Shown here in pieces: positions 39,039 to 48,082 of a stretch of DNA of 64,000 bases (the stretch's first letter is position 1; every line of letters begins with the position of its first letter). The DNA is from Desulfofundulus kuznetsovii DSM 6115 (lineage in GTDB: Bacteria; Bacillota; Desulfotomaculia; Desulfotomaculales; Desulfovirgulaceae): the NCBI RefSeq assembly GCF_000214705.1, contig NC_015573.1, positions 3,355,001 to 3,419,000 on the forward strand, in the 5' to 3' direction. Position numbers and translations under genes: made by a program. Under the pieces are notes generated by a model. The model saw only the letters and a program-made list of their open reading frames with translations, was not told the origin of the DNA and did no database searches.

Positions 39039-39224
39039 CTTCCCTTCCCTCCGTCAGTATTAATTTACAGGCCTTAGTTTACCGGGGGTCAGGGAATTTA
39101 TACCTCTGTTCTAACTTCCGACTTCCAACTTCCATTTGAAGGCCGGGACATCCGGGAACACTTTGCAAAGGGGGTATAATTCAACCATATTATGGTAACA
39201 ATACCCGCTGGGAGGGTGTAATGC

Positions 39225-39359
39225 ATGAACAGCCAGAAACTGCTTAAACAGCTTGAAAAGAAACAAAAGATGTTTGAAGAATATCTCCGGCAGGTTAGAC
39301 AGGGCCGGAAAAGCAAGGCCTCGACCGGACACGGGGACTCAAGAACCGCTCATAAATAG
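39225..39359 (+). CDS. Small basic protein, 44 residues
   Basis: ATG 39225 follows GGGAGGGTG at good spacing, and a TATAAT box lies at 39175-39180. The product (MNSQKLLKQLEKKQKMFEEY, then LRQVRQGRKSKASTGHGDSR and TAHK) is a lysine/glutamine-rich amphipathic helix with a basic tail. Its last 21 bp overlap the end of the convergent epimerase gene. No family recognised. Helical and signal-driven enough to be real. Confidence 0.6.
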   Translation: MNSQKLLKQLEKKQKMFEEYLRQVRQGRKSKASTGHGDSRTAHK

Positions 39360-40280
39360 GCGCCTTTCTTTTCTATACCACTCCACGGTCAAGTTCAAAC
39401 CGGCGGCCAGGTCCGTGAGGGCCTGCCAGCCCAGGGTTTTTCGCGCCAGGTCGCAGGATAAATAGCTGTGGCGGATGTCCCCCGGGCGGGGCGGGCAGTA
39501 GCGGGCTTTTATTTTGCTACCGGTAATTTTTTGCAGCAGCTGGAATAGATCGTTCACCGACGTGGCCCGGCCGGTGCTCACGTTAAGCACCCGGCCGCTG
39601 CCTTTTTTGACGGCGGCCAGGTTGGCCGCGGCCACATCCCCCACGTAAACGAAATCCCGGGTCTGCTCGCCGTCGCCAAAGATACAGGGAGCTTCTCCCT
39701 GCAGCAGGCGGTGGACAAAAACGGCCACCACACCCCCCTCACCGGTGGCGTCCTGCCGGGGGCCGTAAACGTTGGCGTAGCGCAGCACGGTGTAATCCAG
39801 CCCGTAAAGCCCCCGGTAAACTTCCAGGTAGTGTTCCACCGTATGCTTGGAAATGCCGTACCCTGCCAGGGGACGAACGGGATGTTCCTCGTCCACGGGC
39901 AGGTAGAGGGGATCCCCGTAAACAGCCGCCGAGGAGGCATAGATCACCTTTTCCACCCCGGTGCGCCGGCAGGCCTCCAGCAGGTGGAGGGTGCCGCCAA
40001 TGTTTACTGCGGCGTCCCGGGCGGGATCGTCCAGGGAGGCCTGTACGTCCACCTGGGCCGCCTGGTGAATGACCACCCGGGGCCGGAATTGCTCCAGGGT
40101 TTCCCGCACAAACTCTTCGTCCCGGATATCTCCATGATAGAGGCTGGCCGCAGGGTGCAGGTTGGACAGGCTGCCCCGGGAGAGATTATCCAGCACCGCA
40201 ACATCTGCCCCGCAGGCCGCCAGCTGTTCCACCACATGGGAACCAATAAAACCGGCACCGCCGGTAACCAGAACCCGCAT
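39339..40280 (-). CDS. NAD-dependent sugar epimerase (UDP-glucose 4-epimerase type)
   Basis: 313 residues from ATG 40280 (AAAGGAG). Extended SDR fold: NAD motif VTGGAGFIGSHVVEQL, catalytic Ser/Thr region VIYASSAAVYGDP and YGISKHTVEHYL with the Tyr-x-x-x-Lys pair. GalE-like, acting on a nucleotide sugar for envelope polysaccharide. It lies in the same direction as galU but is separated from it by palindrome C. Confidence 0.92.
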   Translation of the reverse strand: MRVLVTGGAGFIGSHVVEQLAACGADVAVLDNLSRGSLSNLHPAASLYHGDIRDEEFVRETLEQFRPRVVIHQAAQVDVQASLDDPARDAAVNIGGTLHLLEACRRTGVEKVIYASSAAVYGDPLYLPVDEEHPVRPLAGYGISKHTVEHYLEVYRGLYGLDYTVLRYANVYGPRQDATGEGGVVAVFVHRLLQGEAPCIFGDGEQTRDFVYVGDVAAANLAAVKKGSGRVLNVSTGRATSVNDLFQLLQKITGSKIKARYCPPRPGDIRHSYLSCDLARKTLGWQALTDLAAGLNLTVEWYRKERRLFMSGS

Positions 40281-40308
40281 GATTAACTCCTTTCGTCTTC
40301 AGTGAGAT

Positions 40309-40605
40309 ACTGTCGCATAACTACCCGGGGCGGCGGTCGTCCCTCGTCGCTCCGTGCTACGGGCCGGACGAAACATCGTCTTGCCTCGGAGCGAACCTGG
40401 CAGCGCTGCATATGCGCCGGAAGTGCACTTTCCTCATGTATAGTTATAGCCTAAGTAGCTCAATTATTATATCGATACAGCTACCAGCGCGATTCGCGCT
40501 GCCGGTTCGCTAACCTCGGCTGCGCCGTGTTTCGTATCCGGCCCTCCGCAATGTCGCTCCTTAAGGGACGACCGCCGCCCGTTTCGTTTCTGGTTTTGCG
40601 ACAGT
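40309..40605. repeat. Family C long palindrome between galU and the epimerase
   Basis: Outer arms ACTGTCGCA (40309) and TGCGACAGT (40597-40605). A perfect 16-bp inner pair GGGCGGCGGTCGTCCC / GGGACGACCGCCGCCC (40328-40343, 40565-40580). Further imperfect arms converge on an AT-rich centre near 40450. Only one copy is visible here. It has the same size class as families A and B. Confidence 0.88.
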
Positions 40606-40662
40606 ACCCAGTAACCCAGCAGGAGCCGGCCTTTGCCACCGGCTCCCGTACCTGCCGGGCCT

Positions 40663-41532
40663 TTAGAGGGTCCGGGCAATCTCCTTGAGATAGGCCGCAA
40701 ATTCTTCACCCAGATCCGGCCGGTCCAGGGCGAATTCCACCATGGCTTTGAGGTAGCCCAGCTTATCTCCCACATCGTAGCGCCGCCCTTTAAAGGCCAG
40801 GCCGTACACGGGCTGCTCTCGGCAGAGAACCCTTAAGGCGTCGGTAAGCTGGATTTCCCCGCCCGCCCCGGGGGGTGTTTCGGCCAGTATATCAAAGATA
40901 CGCGGGTCAATTATGTAACGGCCCATGATGGCCAGCCGGGAGGGGGCCTCATCGGGAGCCGGTTTTTCCACCAGATCCCGTACCCGGTAAACGCCTTCCC
41001 TGATGGGCTCGGCGTCCAGAATCCCGTACTTGCTGACGTCTTCCGGGGGTACTTCCTGCACCGCCAGGATGGTGCCGGGCATTTCTTCGTAGAGGGTTAA
41101 AAGCTGTTTCAAGCACGGCGTCCTGCTGCGCACGATATCGTCGCCCAGGAGCACGGCAAAGGGCTCGCTGCCGATAAACTTCCGGGCGCAGTATACGGCA
41201 TGGCCCAGGCCCCTGGGTTCCTTTTGCCGCACGTAATATATATCAACCATTTCGCTGATATCCTGAACCAGTTCCAGCAGCCCCAGCTTCTCCCTGGCCC
41301 TTAACTGCTCCTCCAGGTCTGGAGACTTGTCGAAATGATCCTCTATGGCCCGCTTATGGCGTCCGGTAATGATCAGAATATCTTCAATGCCTGAATGCAC
41401 CGCCTCTTCAATGATGTACTGGATGGTGGGCTTGTCGACTATGGGCAGCATCTCCTTGGGCTGTGCTTTGGTGGCCGGCAAAAAACGTACCCCCAAACCG
41501 GCCGCCGGAATAATGGCCTTACGGATCTGCAA
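40663..41532 (-). CDS. galU: UTP-glucose-1-phosphate uridylyltransferase
   Basis: 289 residues from TTG 41532 (GGGGGTG ribosome site). It makes UDP-glucose. Nucleotidyltransferase motif IIPAAGLGVRFLPATKAQPK, uridine site QEVPPEDVSKYGILD and VEKPAPDEAPS. Normal length. It supplies precursors to wall and capsule polymers together with the mutase and epimerase. Confidence 0.96.
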   Translation of the reverse strand: MQIRKAIIPAAGLGVRFLPATKAQPKEMLPIVDKPTIQYIIEEAVHSGIEDILIITGRHKRAIEDHFDKSPDLEEQLRAREKLGLLELVQDISEMVDIYYVRQKEPRGLGHAVYCARKFIGSEPFAVLLGDDIVRSRTPCLKQLLTLYEEMPGTILAVQEVPPEDVSKYGILDAEPIREGVYRVRDLVEKPAPDEAPSRLAIMGRYIIDPRIFDILAETPPGAGGEIQLTDALRVLCREQPVYGLAFKGRRYDVGDKLGYLKAMVEFALDRPDLGEEFAAYLKEIARTL

Positions 41533-41552
41533 AAAGCAACACCCCCATCATG

Positions 41553-41588
41553 TAAAATTAAGCGGTCCTCCAACGTGGCAGGACCGCT
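41553..41588 (-). terminator. Terminator between the WecA/TagO-like gene (41602-42669) and galU
   Basis: AGCGGTCCT/AGGACCGCT stem followed by TTAATTTTA on the minus strand, after the glycosyl-phosphate transferase gene and 20 bp before the galU ribosome site. Confidence 0.65.
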
Positions 41589-41601
41589 GCTGTGACCCAC
41601 T

Positions 41602-42669
41602 CTATAACCTGCTCGACATCTGTCGATCCTTTTCAGGGGCTCTACCAATCACGCCCACTTTGTTTGCCGCGGCAATGACCACAACGGCCAGTACAACCAG
41701 CAGGGCCAGGGCCTGATCGGTAGCCACCAGGTTCAATACCACCGCGCTGGCTCCCAGCAGGGCGCTGATGCCGTAAATCACCAGGACGGCCTGCCGGTGG
41801 GAAAGTCCCAGGGCCAGCAGTTGATGATGCAGGTGCTCCTTATCCGGCTGGAAGATGGGCCGGTGCCTGTGGTAGCGGCGCAATACGGCAAAGAAGGTAT
41901 CCAGCAGGGGGATGCCCAGAATAACCAGGGGCACCAGCACCGAAACGGCAGTTACACTCTTGGTTAAACCCATGATGGCCATTACGGCCAGGGTATAACC
42001 CAAAAGCATGGAACCGGAGTCACCAAGGAAGATTTTAGCCGGGTGAAAATTGTAGCGTAAGAAGCCCAGCAATGCCGCAGCAAGCAATAAGGCCAGCATG
42101 ATTATTTCCCGCTGCCCTGCGGCACCAAAAACCTGCCACTGTGTCCAGCCCACCACCGCCATAGTTAAGGCGGCAATACAGGAAACGCCGCCGGCCAGAC
42201 CATCCAACCCGTCAATTAAATTGACCGCGTTGGTAACGGCTACCACCCAGAAAATGGTAATAGGAATACCCAGCCATCCAAGATCGACTATATGACCGTT
42301 AAAGGGATTGGTGACAAAATATACCTGCACACCCAGAGGCAACAGGACCAGTGCCGCAGCCACCTGCCCGGCCAGCTTCACCCGGGGTGAAAGGCCCCGG
42401 ATATCATCCAGCGCACCAAGGAGCATGATCAACGTCATCCCCAGCAGCAGCCCGTAAAGACTGCGGGTGGGCTGTATGGTGACCAGAACGGCCGTAACAA
42501 AACCTGCGTATACCGCCAGACCACCCAATCGCGGCATAACACCCTTATGCACCTTGCGGGCATTGGGCCGGTCCACCGCTCCCCAACGGAAGGCCTGCCG
42601 CCGCACCCAGGGGGTTGCCGCCAGGGTAATTCCGCCGGCCAGCAACAGGCCCAGCAACATTTTGAACAA
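41602..42669 (-). CDS. Undecaprenyl-phosphate sugar-1-phosphate transferase (WecA/TagO/MraY family)
   Basis: 355 residues from TTG 42669 (GGAGGG, 7-nt spacing). About ten to eleven membrane helices. Catalytic loops LLGALDDIRGLSP, NAVNLIDGLDGLAGG and KIFLGDSGSMLLG, and the HxH-type DKEHLHHQLLALGLSHRQ loop of the GlcNAc-specific subgroup. It starts teichoic-acid-like or other lipid-linked polymer synthesis. Consistent with TagA and LCP genes at 51.8-54.6 kb. Confidence 0.93.
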   Translation of the reverse strand: MFKMLLGLLLAGGITLAATPWVRRQAFRWGAVDRPNARKVHKGVMPRLGGLAVYAGFVTAVLVTIQPTRSLYGLLLGMTLIMLLGALDDIRGLSPRVKLAGQVAAALVLLPLGVQVYFVTNPFNGHIVDLGWLGIPITIFWVVAVTNAVNLIDGLDGLAGGVSCIAALTMAVVGWTQWQVFGAAGQREIIMLALLLAAALLGFLRYNFHPAKIFLGDSGSMLLGYTLAVMAIMGLTKSVTAVSVLVPLVILGIPLLDTFFAVLRRYHRHRPIFQPDKEHLHHQLLALGLSHRQAVLVIYGISALLGASAVVLNLVATDQALALLVVLAVVVIAAANKVGVIGRAPEKDRQMSSRL

Positions 42670-42773
42670 GCTCTATCCCTCCGCAACCGACAATAACCCG
42701 TAGTATCAGAGGTATTGTACCATTATGAACTTTATAACTACAAACTGCGCTATATGATGCCGGAGGGTGATAA

Positions 42774-42839
42774 ATGGGGTGCGGTGGATTCTGGACAAGC
42801 TTTTTTAACTTATTGCCTGCTCAAGGAAAATTTGATTAA
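42774..42839 (+). CDS. Tiny Cys/Gly-rich peptide, 21 residues
   Basis: ATG 42774 follows GGAGGGTGAT, an excellent ribosome site. The product is [20 protein letters not shown] plus Asp. The MGCGGF start is reminiscent of short glycine-rich sporulation-type peptides in clostridia, but the expected hydrophobic tail is missing, so this may be a truncated form. The stop overlaps the fabZ end by 4 bp. Low but non-trivial support. Confidence 0.35.
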   Translation: MGCGGFWTSFFNLLPAQGKFD

Positions 42840-43267
42840 CTTCCCTGTTCTACGGCAAAAATGAGCTCCGCTTCGGCCGCCAGCTGGTCTCCCACCAGCG
42901 CCCGACCCGCCGCCCTGCCAATGTTTCCGCGCATTTTGAGAATCTGGACTTCAATGTGCAGCTGGTCCCCGGGTACTACCTGGCGGCGGAACCGGGCCTT
43001 ATCGATACCGGCAAAAAGAGCCAGCTTACCGGCAAACTCCGGCATTTGCAACAGTGCCACCGCCCCCACCTGGGCCATGGCTTCAATAATCAAGACCCCG
43101 GGCATTACCGGATGGCCGGGGAAGTGCCCGGCAAAAAAGGGCTCGTTGATGGTGACATTTTTAATGCCCACGGCCCGCTTTCCCTCTTCCACCTCCACAA
43201 TCCTGTCCACCAGAAGGAAGGGGTAGCGGTGGGGGAGAATTTTTTGTATCGACTGTACGTCCAGCAT
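42836..43267 (-). CDS. fabZ: 3-hydroxyacyl-ACP dehydratase FabZ
   Basis: 143 residues from ATG 43267, the family N-terminus ([20 protein letters not shown]); a GTG at 43297 is possible but overlaps its ribosome site. Hot-dog fold with catalytic His in [20 protein letters not shown] and the Glu in this same helix. It dehydrates 3-hydroxyacyl-ACP in fatty acid elongation. It is isolated from other fab genes here. Confidence 0.96.
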   Translation of the reverse strand: MLDVQSIQKILPHRYPFLLVDRIVEVEEGKRAVGIKNVTINEPFFAGHFPGHPVMPGVLIIEAMAQVGAVALLQMPEFAGKLALFAGIDKARFRRQVVPGDQLHIEVQILKMRGNIGRAAGRALVGDQLAAEAELIFAVEQGS

Positions 43268-43422
43268 GCGCTTTTCCGGCCGCAGCCGGTGTGACACTCC
43301 TTTCCCTGCAGGCGGATCACCGCCAAAAGCTTTTAGCCTTAAAACAGGAATATTATACCACAGGAGTCTTTCTCCTAGCCAACCCTTTTGCCGGACAAAA
43401 TTTACGACAAGGTGGCAATGGT

Positions 43423-45309
43423 ATGGACAACAAAACCTGGCCCTTGCATGAAAACGGTTACCGGCCGTGGTATTTTGCCGGCGGCCGTCTTTTTACATTC
43501 CTTTTGTTAATCCTTTTCCTCCTATCCCTCCTCCTGCTTGCCGCCTGGCACGACGCCGGCGTAACCGGCAGGGTAGAACAATACGACATCGTGATCTACG
43601 GCGGCAGCTTTGCCGGCTGCGCCGCGGCCCGCACCGCCGCCCTGGTCGCCCCGCATAAGTCCATCCTGCTGGTGGTACCGGACCCCGTACCGGCCCTGGG
43701 CAGTACCGGCACCATCGGCGGGCAAAATTTTTTTGATCTCCGGCGCTGGCGGGGGCAACTGGTGGCTAAAGGTTCCTTCGCCCGCTGGTACGGCCAGACC
43801 GGGCAGTTTTACCACCCGGGAACCATGGCCACCCTGCTGCGGGCGGACCTGGCAAAGCACGATAATATCTCTATTCTCTGGTGCCACGATATAGAAGCGG
43901 TAGATTATACCAGCCATCCCCGGCACATTGCACAGCTGGTTCTGCGGGAAGTTTTCCCGGACCGGAACGGGGTAACCCGCTGGGGCAGCGACGTGCGCCG
44001 GGTGAAGGGGCAGGTGTTTGTGGACGCCTCGGACGACGGCCGTCTGACGCGCCTGGCGGGAGTCACCACCACCAGCGGGCGTTACGACTGGCCGGCAGGG
44101 TACCTTGACGACTCGGAACGGGAATTACCGCAGGAACAAAAAACAGCCCGCATCACTACCGCGGGGCTGGCCCGCCAGCAGGCGGCCACCCTGATGTTTA
44201 AAGTGCGGGGTGTGGAAACACCTCCCCCGCGAGCCGGCAGGGTGCTAACGATAGGTGACCTGACCTTTACCCGTGATCCCCGGGGCGGCCTGGGTATTGC
44301 CGGAGGCAGCCGCACTTTCAGGGAAAACCCGGTGGTAAGGGCCTTCAACGACCACTACGCCCCCCGGGGCTTTGCCCTAAAGCCGTTAAATGCCGCCTCC
44401 GACGGCCGAGACAGCTCCCAGTGGTGGGTGAACGCCCTGGTGGTTTTCAACGTGGACGGCCGGGCCTGCCTGCGGGATCGGGGCACTTCCCGCTACCCCG
44501 CCGTGCGTGAAGACTACCTGGATGTGGACACCGCCCGGCTCAAGGCCAGGGAGATGCTGAAAAACCCGGCCTTTCTGGAAGCGCTGCGGCAGTTTTCCAC
44601 AGTCAACCCTGCCACGGGGCAACGTTACGGTTTTGCCAGGGCGGAACTGGTGCGGGACAGCCGGGGAGAGCCGGTGGTAGGGGATATTCTTTACCTGCGG
44701 GAAACCATTCACCTGCCCCTGGATGCGGAAAAGGTGGGCCATGGAACGGAGAACACAAACTATGCCCTGACGGCAGAGGCCTGCCAGGGAGCGGGAGACG
44801 GGTCCGGCCGGACGGGCACCCGGGGCCGGACCGGTAAAACCGGTGCTGCAAAATTAACCGCAAACAATTCCCGGATACCCTCGCCCGCAGCCGATGCGGC
44901 CAACTACCCCACCCGCATCGGCCTGGGTTATTACGCCATGGATATCAACGCCTACACCTACCGGGATTTAAAACAAAACGGCGTGTACACCTGGCCGGTC
45001 ACGGGAACCGTGCGCCCCGACTGGGAGCGGCAGGGCGGAGAGCCGCAGAACCCCGTCTACCTTCCCTACCGCATGCTGGTCACCCCCCGGGCCGAAAACC
45101 TGCTGGTGCCGGGGTATGCCACCGGTGCCTCTTCCCTGGCCTGGGCGGAAATCCGGGTTATTCCCAATTTATGCGTACTGGGGGATGCGGCGGGGGCGGC
45201 AGCGGCCCGGGCCGTCCTGTACGGCGAGGCGCCGGCCCGCTTCGGCCCCGCCCAGATCAGTTGGGTGCAGCAAACCCTGCGCCGTATGGGAGCAAGGCTG
45301 GAGAAGTGA
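43423..45309 (+). CDS. Membrane-anchored FAD-dependent oxidoreductase
   Basis: 628 residues from ATG 43423 (AAGGTGG, 7-nt spacing). An N-terminal signal anchor ([20 protein letters not shown]) is followed by a Rossmann FAD motif [20 protein letters not shown] and a C-terminal FAD contact [16 protein letters not shown]. It resembles the FAD-dependent oxidoreductases annotated in envelope clusters, which often carry a xanthan-lyase-like label. Substrate unknown. A low-complexity Gly/Thr/Arg-rich insert lies around residues 490-530. Its 3' end overlaps the convergent gene by 53 bp. Confidence 0.85.
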   Translation: MDNKTWPLHENGYRPWYFAGGRLFTFLLLILFLLSLLLLAAWHDAGVTGRVEQYDIVIYGGSFAGCAAARTAALVAPHKSILLVVPDPVPALGSTGTIGGQNFFDLRRWRGQLVAKGSFARWYGQTGQFYHPGTMATLLRADLAKHDNISILWCHDIEAVDYTSHPRHIAQLVLREVFPDRNGVTRWGSDVRRVKGQVFVDASDDGRLTRLAGVTTTSGRYDWPAGYLDDSERELPQEQKTARITTAGLARQQAATLMFKVRGVETPPPRAGRVLTIGDLTFTRDPRGGLGIAGGSRTFRENPVVRAFNDHYAPRGFALKPLNAASDGRDSSQWWVNALVVFNVDGRACLRDRGTSRYPAVREDYLDVDTARLKAREMLKNPAFLEALRQFSTVNPATGQRYGFARAELVRDSRGEPVVGDILYLRETIHLPLDAEKVGHGTENTNYALTAEACQGAGDGSGRTGTRGRTGKTGAAKLTANNSRIPSPAADAANYPTRIGLGYYAMDINAYTYRDLKQNGVYTWPVTGTVRPDWERQGGEPQNPVYLPYRMLVTPRAENLLVPGYATGASSLAWAEIRVIPNLCVLGDAAGAAAARAVLYGEAPARFGPAQISWVQQTLRRMGARLEK

Positions 45310-46357
45310 CCACCAGCACGCGGGATTTGGAGCTGGTCAGCGTCAGGGGTACGATCACCCTGGATTGGTCCAGGGGAGTGACCAGCCACTGGTTCATCAC
45401 GGGCAGGCCGGCCAGCGCACCCCTCCAGGACCAGGAACTGATAATCTGCCGGTCTGGAGATACTTCTAACAAGGTGGAAGTGCCGGTATCGGCAATCAGC
45501 GTGTTCCCGTTGGGAAGACGCACGGCACCCGTGGGACGCTTGAGCCTGACTTTTTCAGTTGCCGCTGTAGTGCTGGCGGTTGCCCCGTCCCGGCCGGGAA
45601 CGATAGTTTTGCCGTTTTGATCTTCGTTATTCCCCGTTGCGTCCGGCGCGGCCTTTTGTATGGCGGGATGTGGGCCATACGTACCGTCCCCCACCTGCCA
45701 GACCACCTGCTTTTTAGCGTCGATTTCCAGCACCCGCCCCCCGGTAAAACCCTGGTCCACAATCAGGGTGTGGCCGTTGGGCAGCCGGACGGCCTGCACC
45801 GGGTTGGCCAGGTGGCCCGGCGTGCCGGGCGGCACCGGCCTGCCCCAGCCGTAGGACCAGACCACCCTTTTGTCCGGCGTTACCTCGATAATCTGGTAGG
45901 GCAGGGTGATCAGGGTGTTGCCGCCGGACAGGCGCTGGGCGTACCGCGGTGCCCGGGCCGGGGAAGGCAGCCGGTACTCCCAGACCACCCTGCCGGCCGG
46001 GTTCACTTCTATTACCCGGGGTACAAAGGGGCGGCCCGGTGCCCCGGAATCGGCAATGAGGGTATTGCCGTTGGCCAGGCGCCGGGCCGCGGCGGCCTGG
46101 ACGCCCTGGTACGACCATACCTCCTGCCCGGCCGGGGTGACTTCCACCACCGCCGGGGACAGGTGTCCCACCCGGGTCATGAGCAGGTTGCCGCCGGGCA
46201 GTTGCTCCACGTAGTAGGGGTGGTTAACGGTGATATCGTCCCGGTATTCCACCTCCACCGCCGCTTCCTGGGCCGCGGCCGGCAGGGGAAGGATGGCAGC
46301 GGCAGCCAGGAATATGGCAAGAACGGCAGCCAGGAACTTATTTGCCCTCATGGTCAT
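45257..46357 (-). CDS. Secreted beta-propeller protein (PQQ-like / arylsulfotransferase-like repeats)
   Basis: 366 residues from ATG 46357 (AAAGGTGAGG, 6-nt spacing). Signal peptide (FLAAVLAIFLAAAAILPLPA then AAAQ). Repeated blades with the pattern RLANGNTLIADSG, RLSGGNTLITLP, RLPNGHTLIVDQGF and RLPNGNTLIADTGT, each followed by VIEVNPAGRVVWEYR-like strands: five or six blades. Such propellers bind ligands or partners outside the cell; no enzymatic residues can be assigned. A Thr/Ala/Asn-rich insert (about residues 250-285) interrupts one blade. Confidence 0.85.
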   Translation of the reverse strand: MTMRANKFLAAVLAIFLAAAAILPLPAAAQEAAVEVEYRDDITVNHPYYVEQLPGGNLLMTRVGHLSPAVVEVTPAGQEVWSYQGVQAAAARRLANGNTLIADSGAPGRPFVPRVIEVNPAGRVVWEYRLPSPARAPRYAQRLSGGNTLITLPYQIIEVTPDKRVVWSYGWGRPVPPGTPGHLANPVQAVRLPNGHTLIVDQGFTGGRVLEIDAKKQVVWQVGDGTYGPHPAIQKAAPDATGNNEDQNGKTIVPGRDGATASTTAATEKVRLKRPTGAVRLPNGNTLIADTGTSTLLEVSPDRQIISSWSWRGALAGLPVMNQWLVTPLDQSRVIVPLTLTSSKSRVLVVTSPALLPYGAGFAAPN

Positions 46358-46379
46358 GGTGATCCTCACCTTTCACTTC

Positions 46380-47936
46380 TCAAGATTTTGCCTCAATTAT
46401 TACCGCCGGCGGAGCGTTTTGCCAGGTAACGGCAGCCCCCAGGGCCTCGCCCACAAACCGCAGGGGAACCATGGTGCGTCCTTCCACCGCCCGGGCCGGG
46501 GCGTCCAGGGGCAACGTTTTACCGTTGACCAGCGCCTCACCCTTACCCAGGGTCAGGCTGACCGTACGCCCGCCGCGGGCTGCCGTTACGGTTTTGGTTT
46601 TTTCATCCCAGTGCACCGTGGCCCCCAGGGCCTCAAAAATCCCCCGCATGGGCACCAGGGTGCGCCCCTTGTCCACCACCGGAGGTACGTCAAAGAAGAG
46701 GCGCTTGCCGTTCAGGTAAACCGGCACCTGGCGGAGCACCAGAATGGCGTTGGCCAGTCCCCGCTCACGGCCGTCGGATGGCCGGCTGACCAGCTTGCCC
46801 TTAACCCACAGGCCGCTGGAACCGCCCCCGTCCAGGGCCGCAGCGCGCACCGCTCCCAGGTCGGTCATCAGGTAGGCCAGTTCCTCCAGGGTGACACCGG
46901 CGCTCCAATCTTTCAGCCGGCCGTCCACCTCCACCAGCAGGAGCTGGCCCTTGCCGTTTACACCGATGGCCGTGCGGGGTGCCGGCTCCAGGACGCTCCC
47001 CCGGAACCCTTCCATAATCGCCTGCAGTACCGGCTGCCCTTCATCCACCAGCAACGGACCGGCGGTAACCAGGTGCTTCAGCCCCTCCCAGCCGGGTCCC
47101 CAGTCAAACTGCAGGATCACCGGGGTACCCACGGCCAGCGCCGCAGCTTCTGCAACCGCCTCACCCCGGAAAGCGAGTACATAACCGTCCCCGGGAATCG
47201 GGCTGCCCCCGTAACCAATTTCCGAAACTATGTACCGGTTGCTTTTTTCCGTCTCCGGGCGCACCACCACATCAATACCGTCACCGGCGGAACCGGCGCG
47301 CTCACCCCAGGCCGGGGTATAAAGGGTAATGCCCCCGGGTGCGGGAGAAGTATTGACCCGCGCCACCGCAAGGGGACCGGACGAGCCAAAACGTACACTC
47401 ACCCGGGGCGCAAAGTAACCAAACTGGACCTGGTTGCGCCCGGTGATACCAATGGAGGTGCGCAAAATCTCGGAGGTGGCCAGGAGCTGGCCGTCCTGGA
47501 CCAGGCTGCCGATGGGGTGTCCCCGGGAGGGATCAAAGAATCCCCCGTTTACGGCGGCCACCGCCCCGTGGCGGGCGGCCAGCTGGCTCAAAGTTTCCTT
47601 ATTGCCCAGGGCGTCACCGGCCACTGCCACCCGCACCTCCAGCAGGGCCTGGCCGGGGTCTACCTCCACCACATGCCCCTTCAGGGGTTCACCCTGCCAG
47701 GTGCGGCCGGAAATGGGGTAATAGCGGACGCCCGGGGCCAGGGTCTGGATCTGGCCAGCAGGCGGCCTGGAAACCAGGGGTTGCGGTGCCGGCCTGCCCA
47801 CCACCGTGGTCTGTACGGCCTGGGAACCGGCGGCAGCACTATCCGCCCCGGCCGGTTGAACGGCAAAGGCGGCCGTGCAGCCCCAGAGAAAGGTCCCCCC
47901 CAGCAGAAGGGCGACTAATTTTTTCACACTACGCAA
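46380..47936 (-). CDS. Exported phosphodiester glycosidase (NagPA/DUF2233) with C-terminal stalk domain
   Basis: 518 residues from TTG 47936 (GGGGAGGT, 9-nt spacing). Signal peptide (KKLVALLLGGTFLWGCTAAF). Central NAGPA domain with AAVNGGFFDPSRGHPIGSLV and LDGGGSSGLWVKGKL, characteristic of phosphodiester alpha-GlcNAcase-like proteins. The C-terminal ~110 residues are a copper-amine-oxidase-N-like stalk domain (VYLNGKRLFFDVPPVVDKGR, MVPLRFVGEALGAAVTW), common in surface proteins of Peptococcaceae. Likely acts on wall-linked phosphodiester glycans. Confidence 0.9.
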   Translation of the reverse strand: MRSVKKLVALLLGGTFLWGCTAAFAVQPAGADSAAAGSQAVQTTVVGRPAPQPLVSRPPAGQIQTLAPGVRYYPISGRTWQGEPLKGHVVEVDPGQALLEVRVAVAGDALGNKETLSQLAARHGAVAAVNGGFFDPSRGHPIGSLVQDGQLLATSEILRTSIGITGRNQVQFGYFAPRVSVRFGSSGPLAVARVNTSPAPGGITLYTPAWGERAGSAGDGIDVVVRPETEKSNRYIVSEIGYGGSPIPGDGYVLAFRGEAVAEAAALAVGTPVILQFDWGPGWEGLKHLVTAGPLLVDEGQPVLQAIMEGFRGSVLEPAPRTAIGVNGKGQLLLVEVDGRLKDWSAGVTLEELAYLMTDLGAVRAAALDGGGSSGLWVKGKLVSRPSDGRERGLANAILVLRQVPVYLNGKRLFFDVPPVVDKGRTLVPMRGIFEALGATVHWDEKTKTVTAARGGRTVSLTLGKGEALVNGKTLPLDAPARAVEGRTMVPLRFVGEALGAAVTWQNAPPAVIIEAKS

Positions 47937-48040
47937 CGCGAAATTACCTCCCCAGATAAACAATACCTTGTTTTCGCAATTTTTCCAGTGTAAAAGGTCA
48001 AAAAAATTTTCACCCGGGACAAGTTTAACTAATCGAATTT

Positions 48041-48082
48041 TCTAACTTCCAACTTCCGATTTCCGACCTCCAACTTCCATTA
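48041..48082. repeat. Heptad array at the csaB 3' end
   Basis: Plus strand TCTAACTTCCAACTTCCGAT then TTCCGACCTCCAACTTCCAT. In phase, the minus strand encodes the last twelve residues and the stop codon of csaB. Confidence 0.8.

Noticed and set aside
46230-47918. 562-codon plus-strand open frame opposite the glycosidase
   Set aside because: Antisense of a clearly recognised exported enzyme; composition is typical of a shadow frame.
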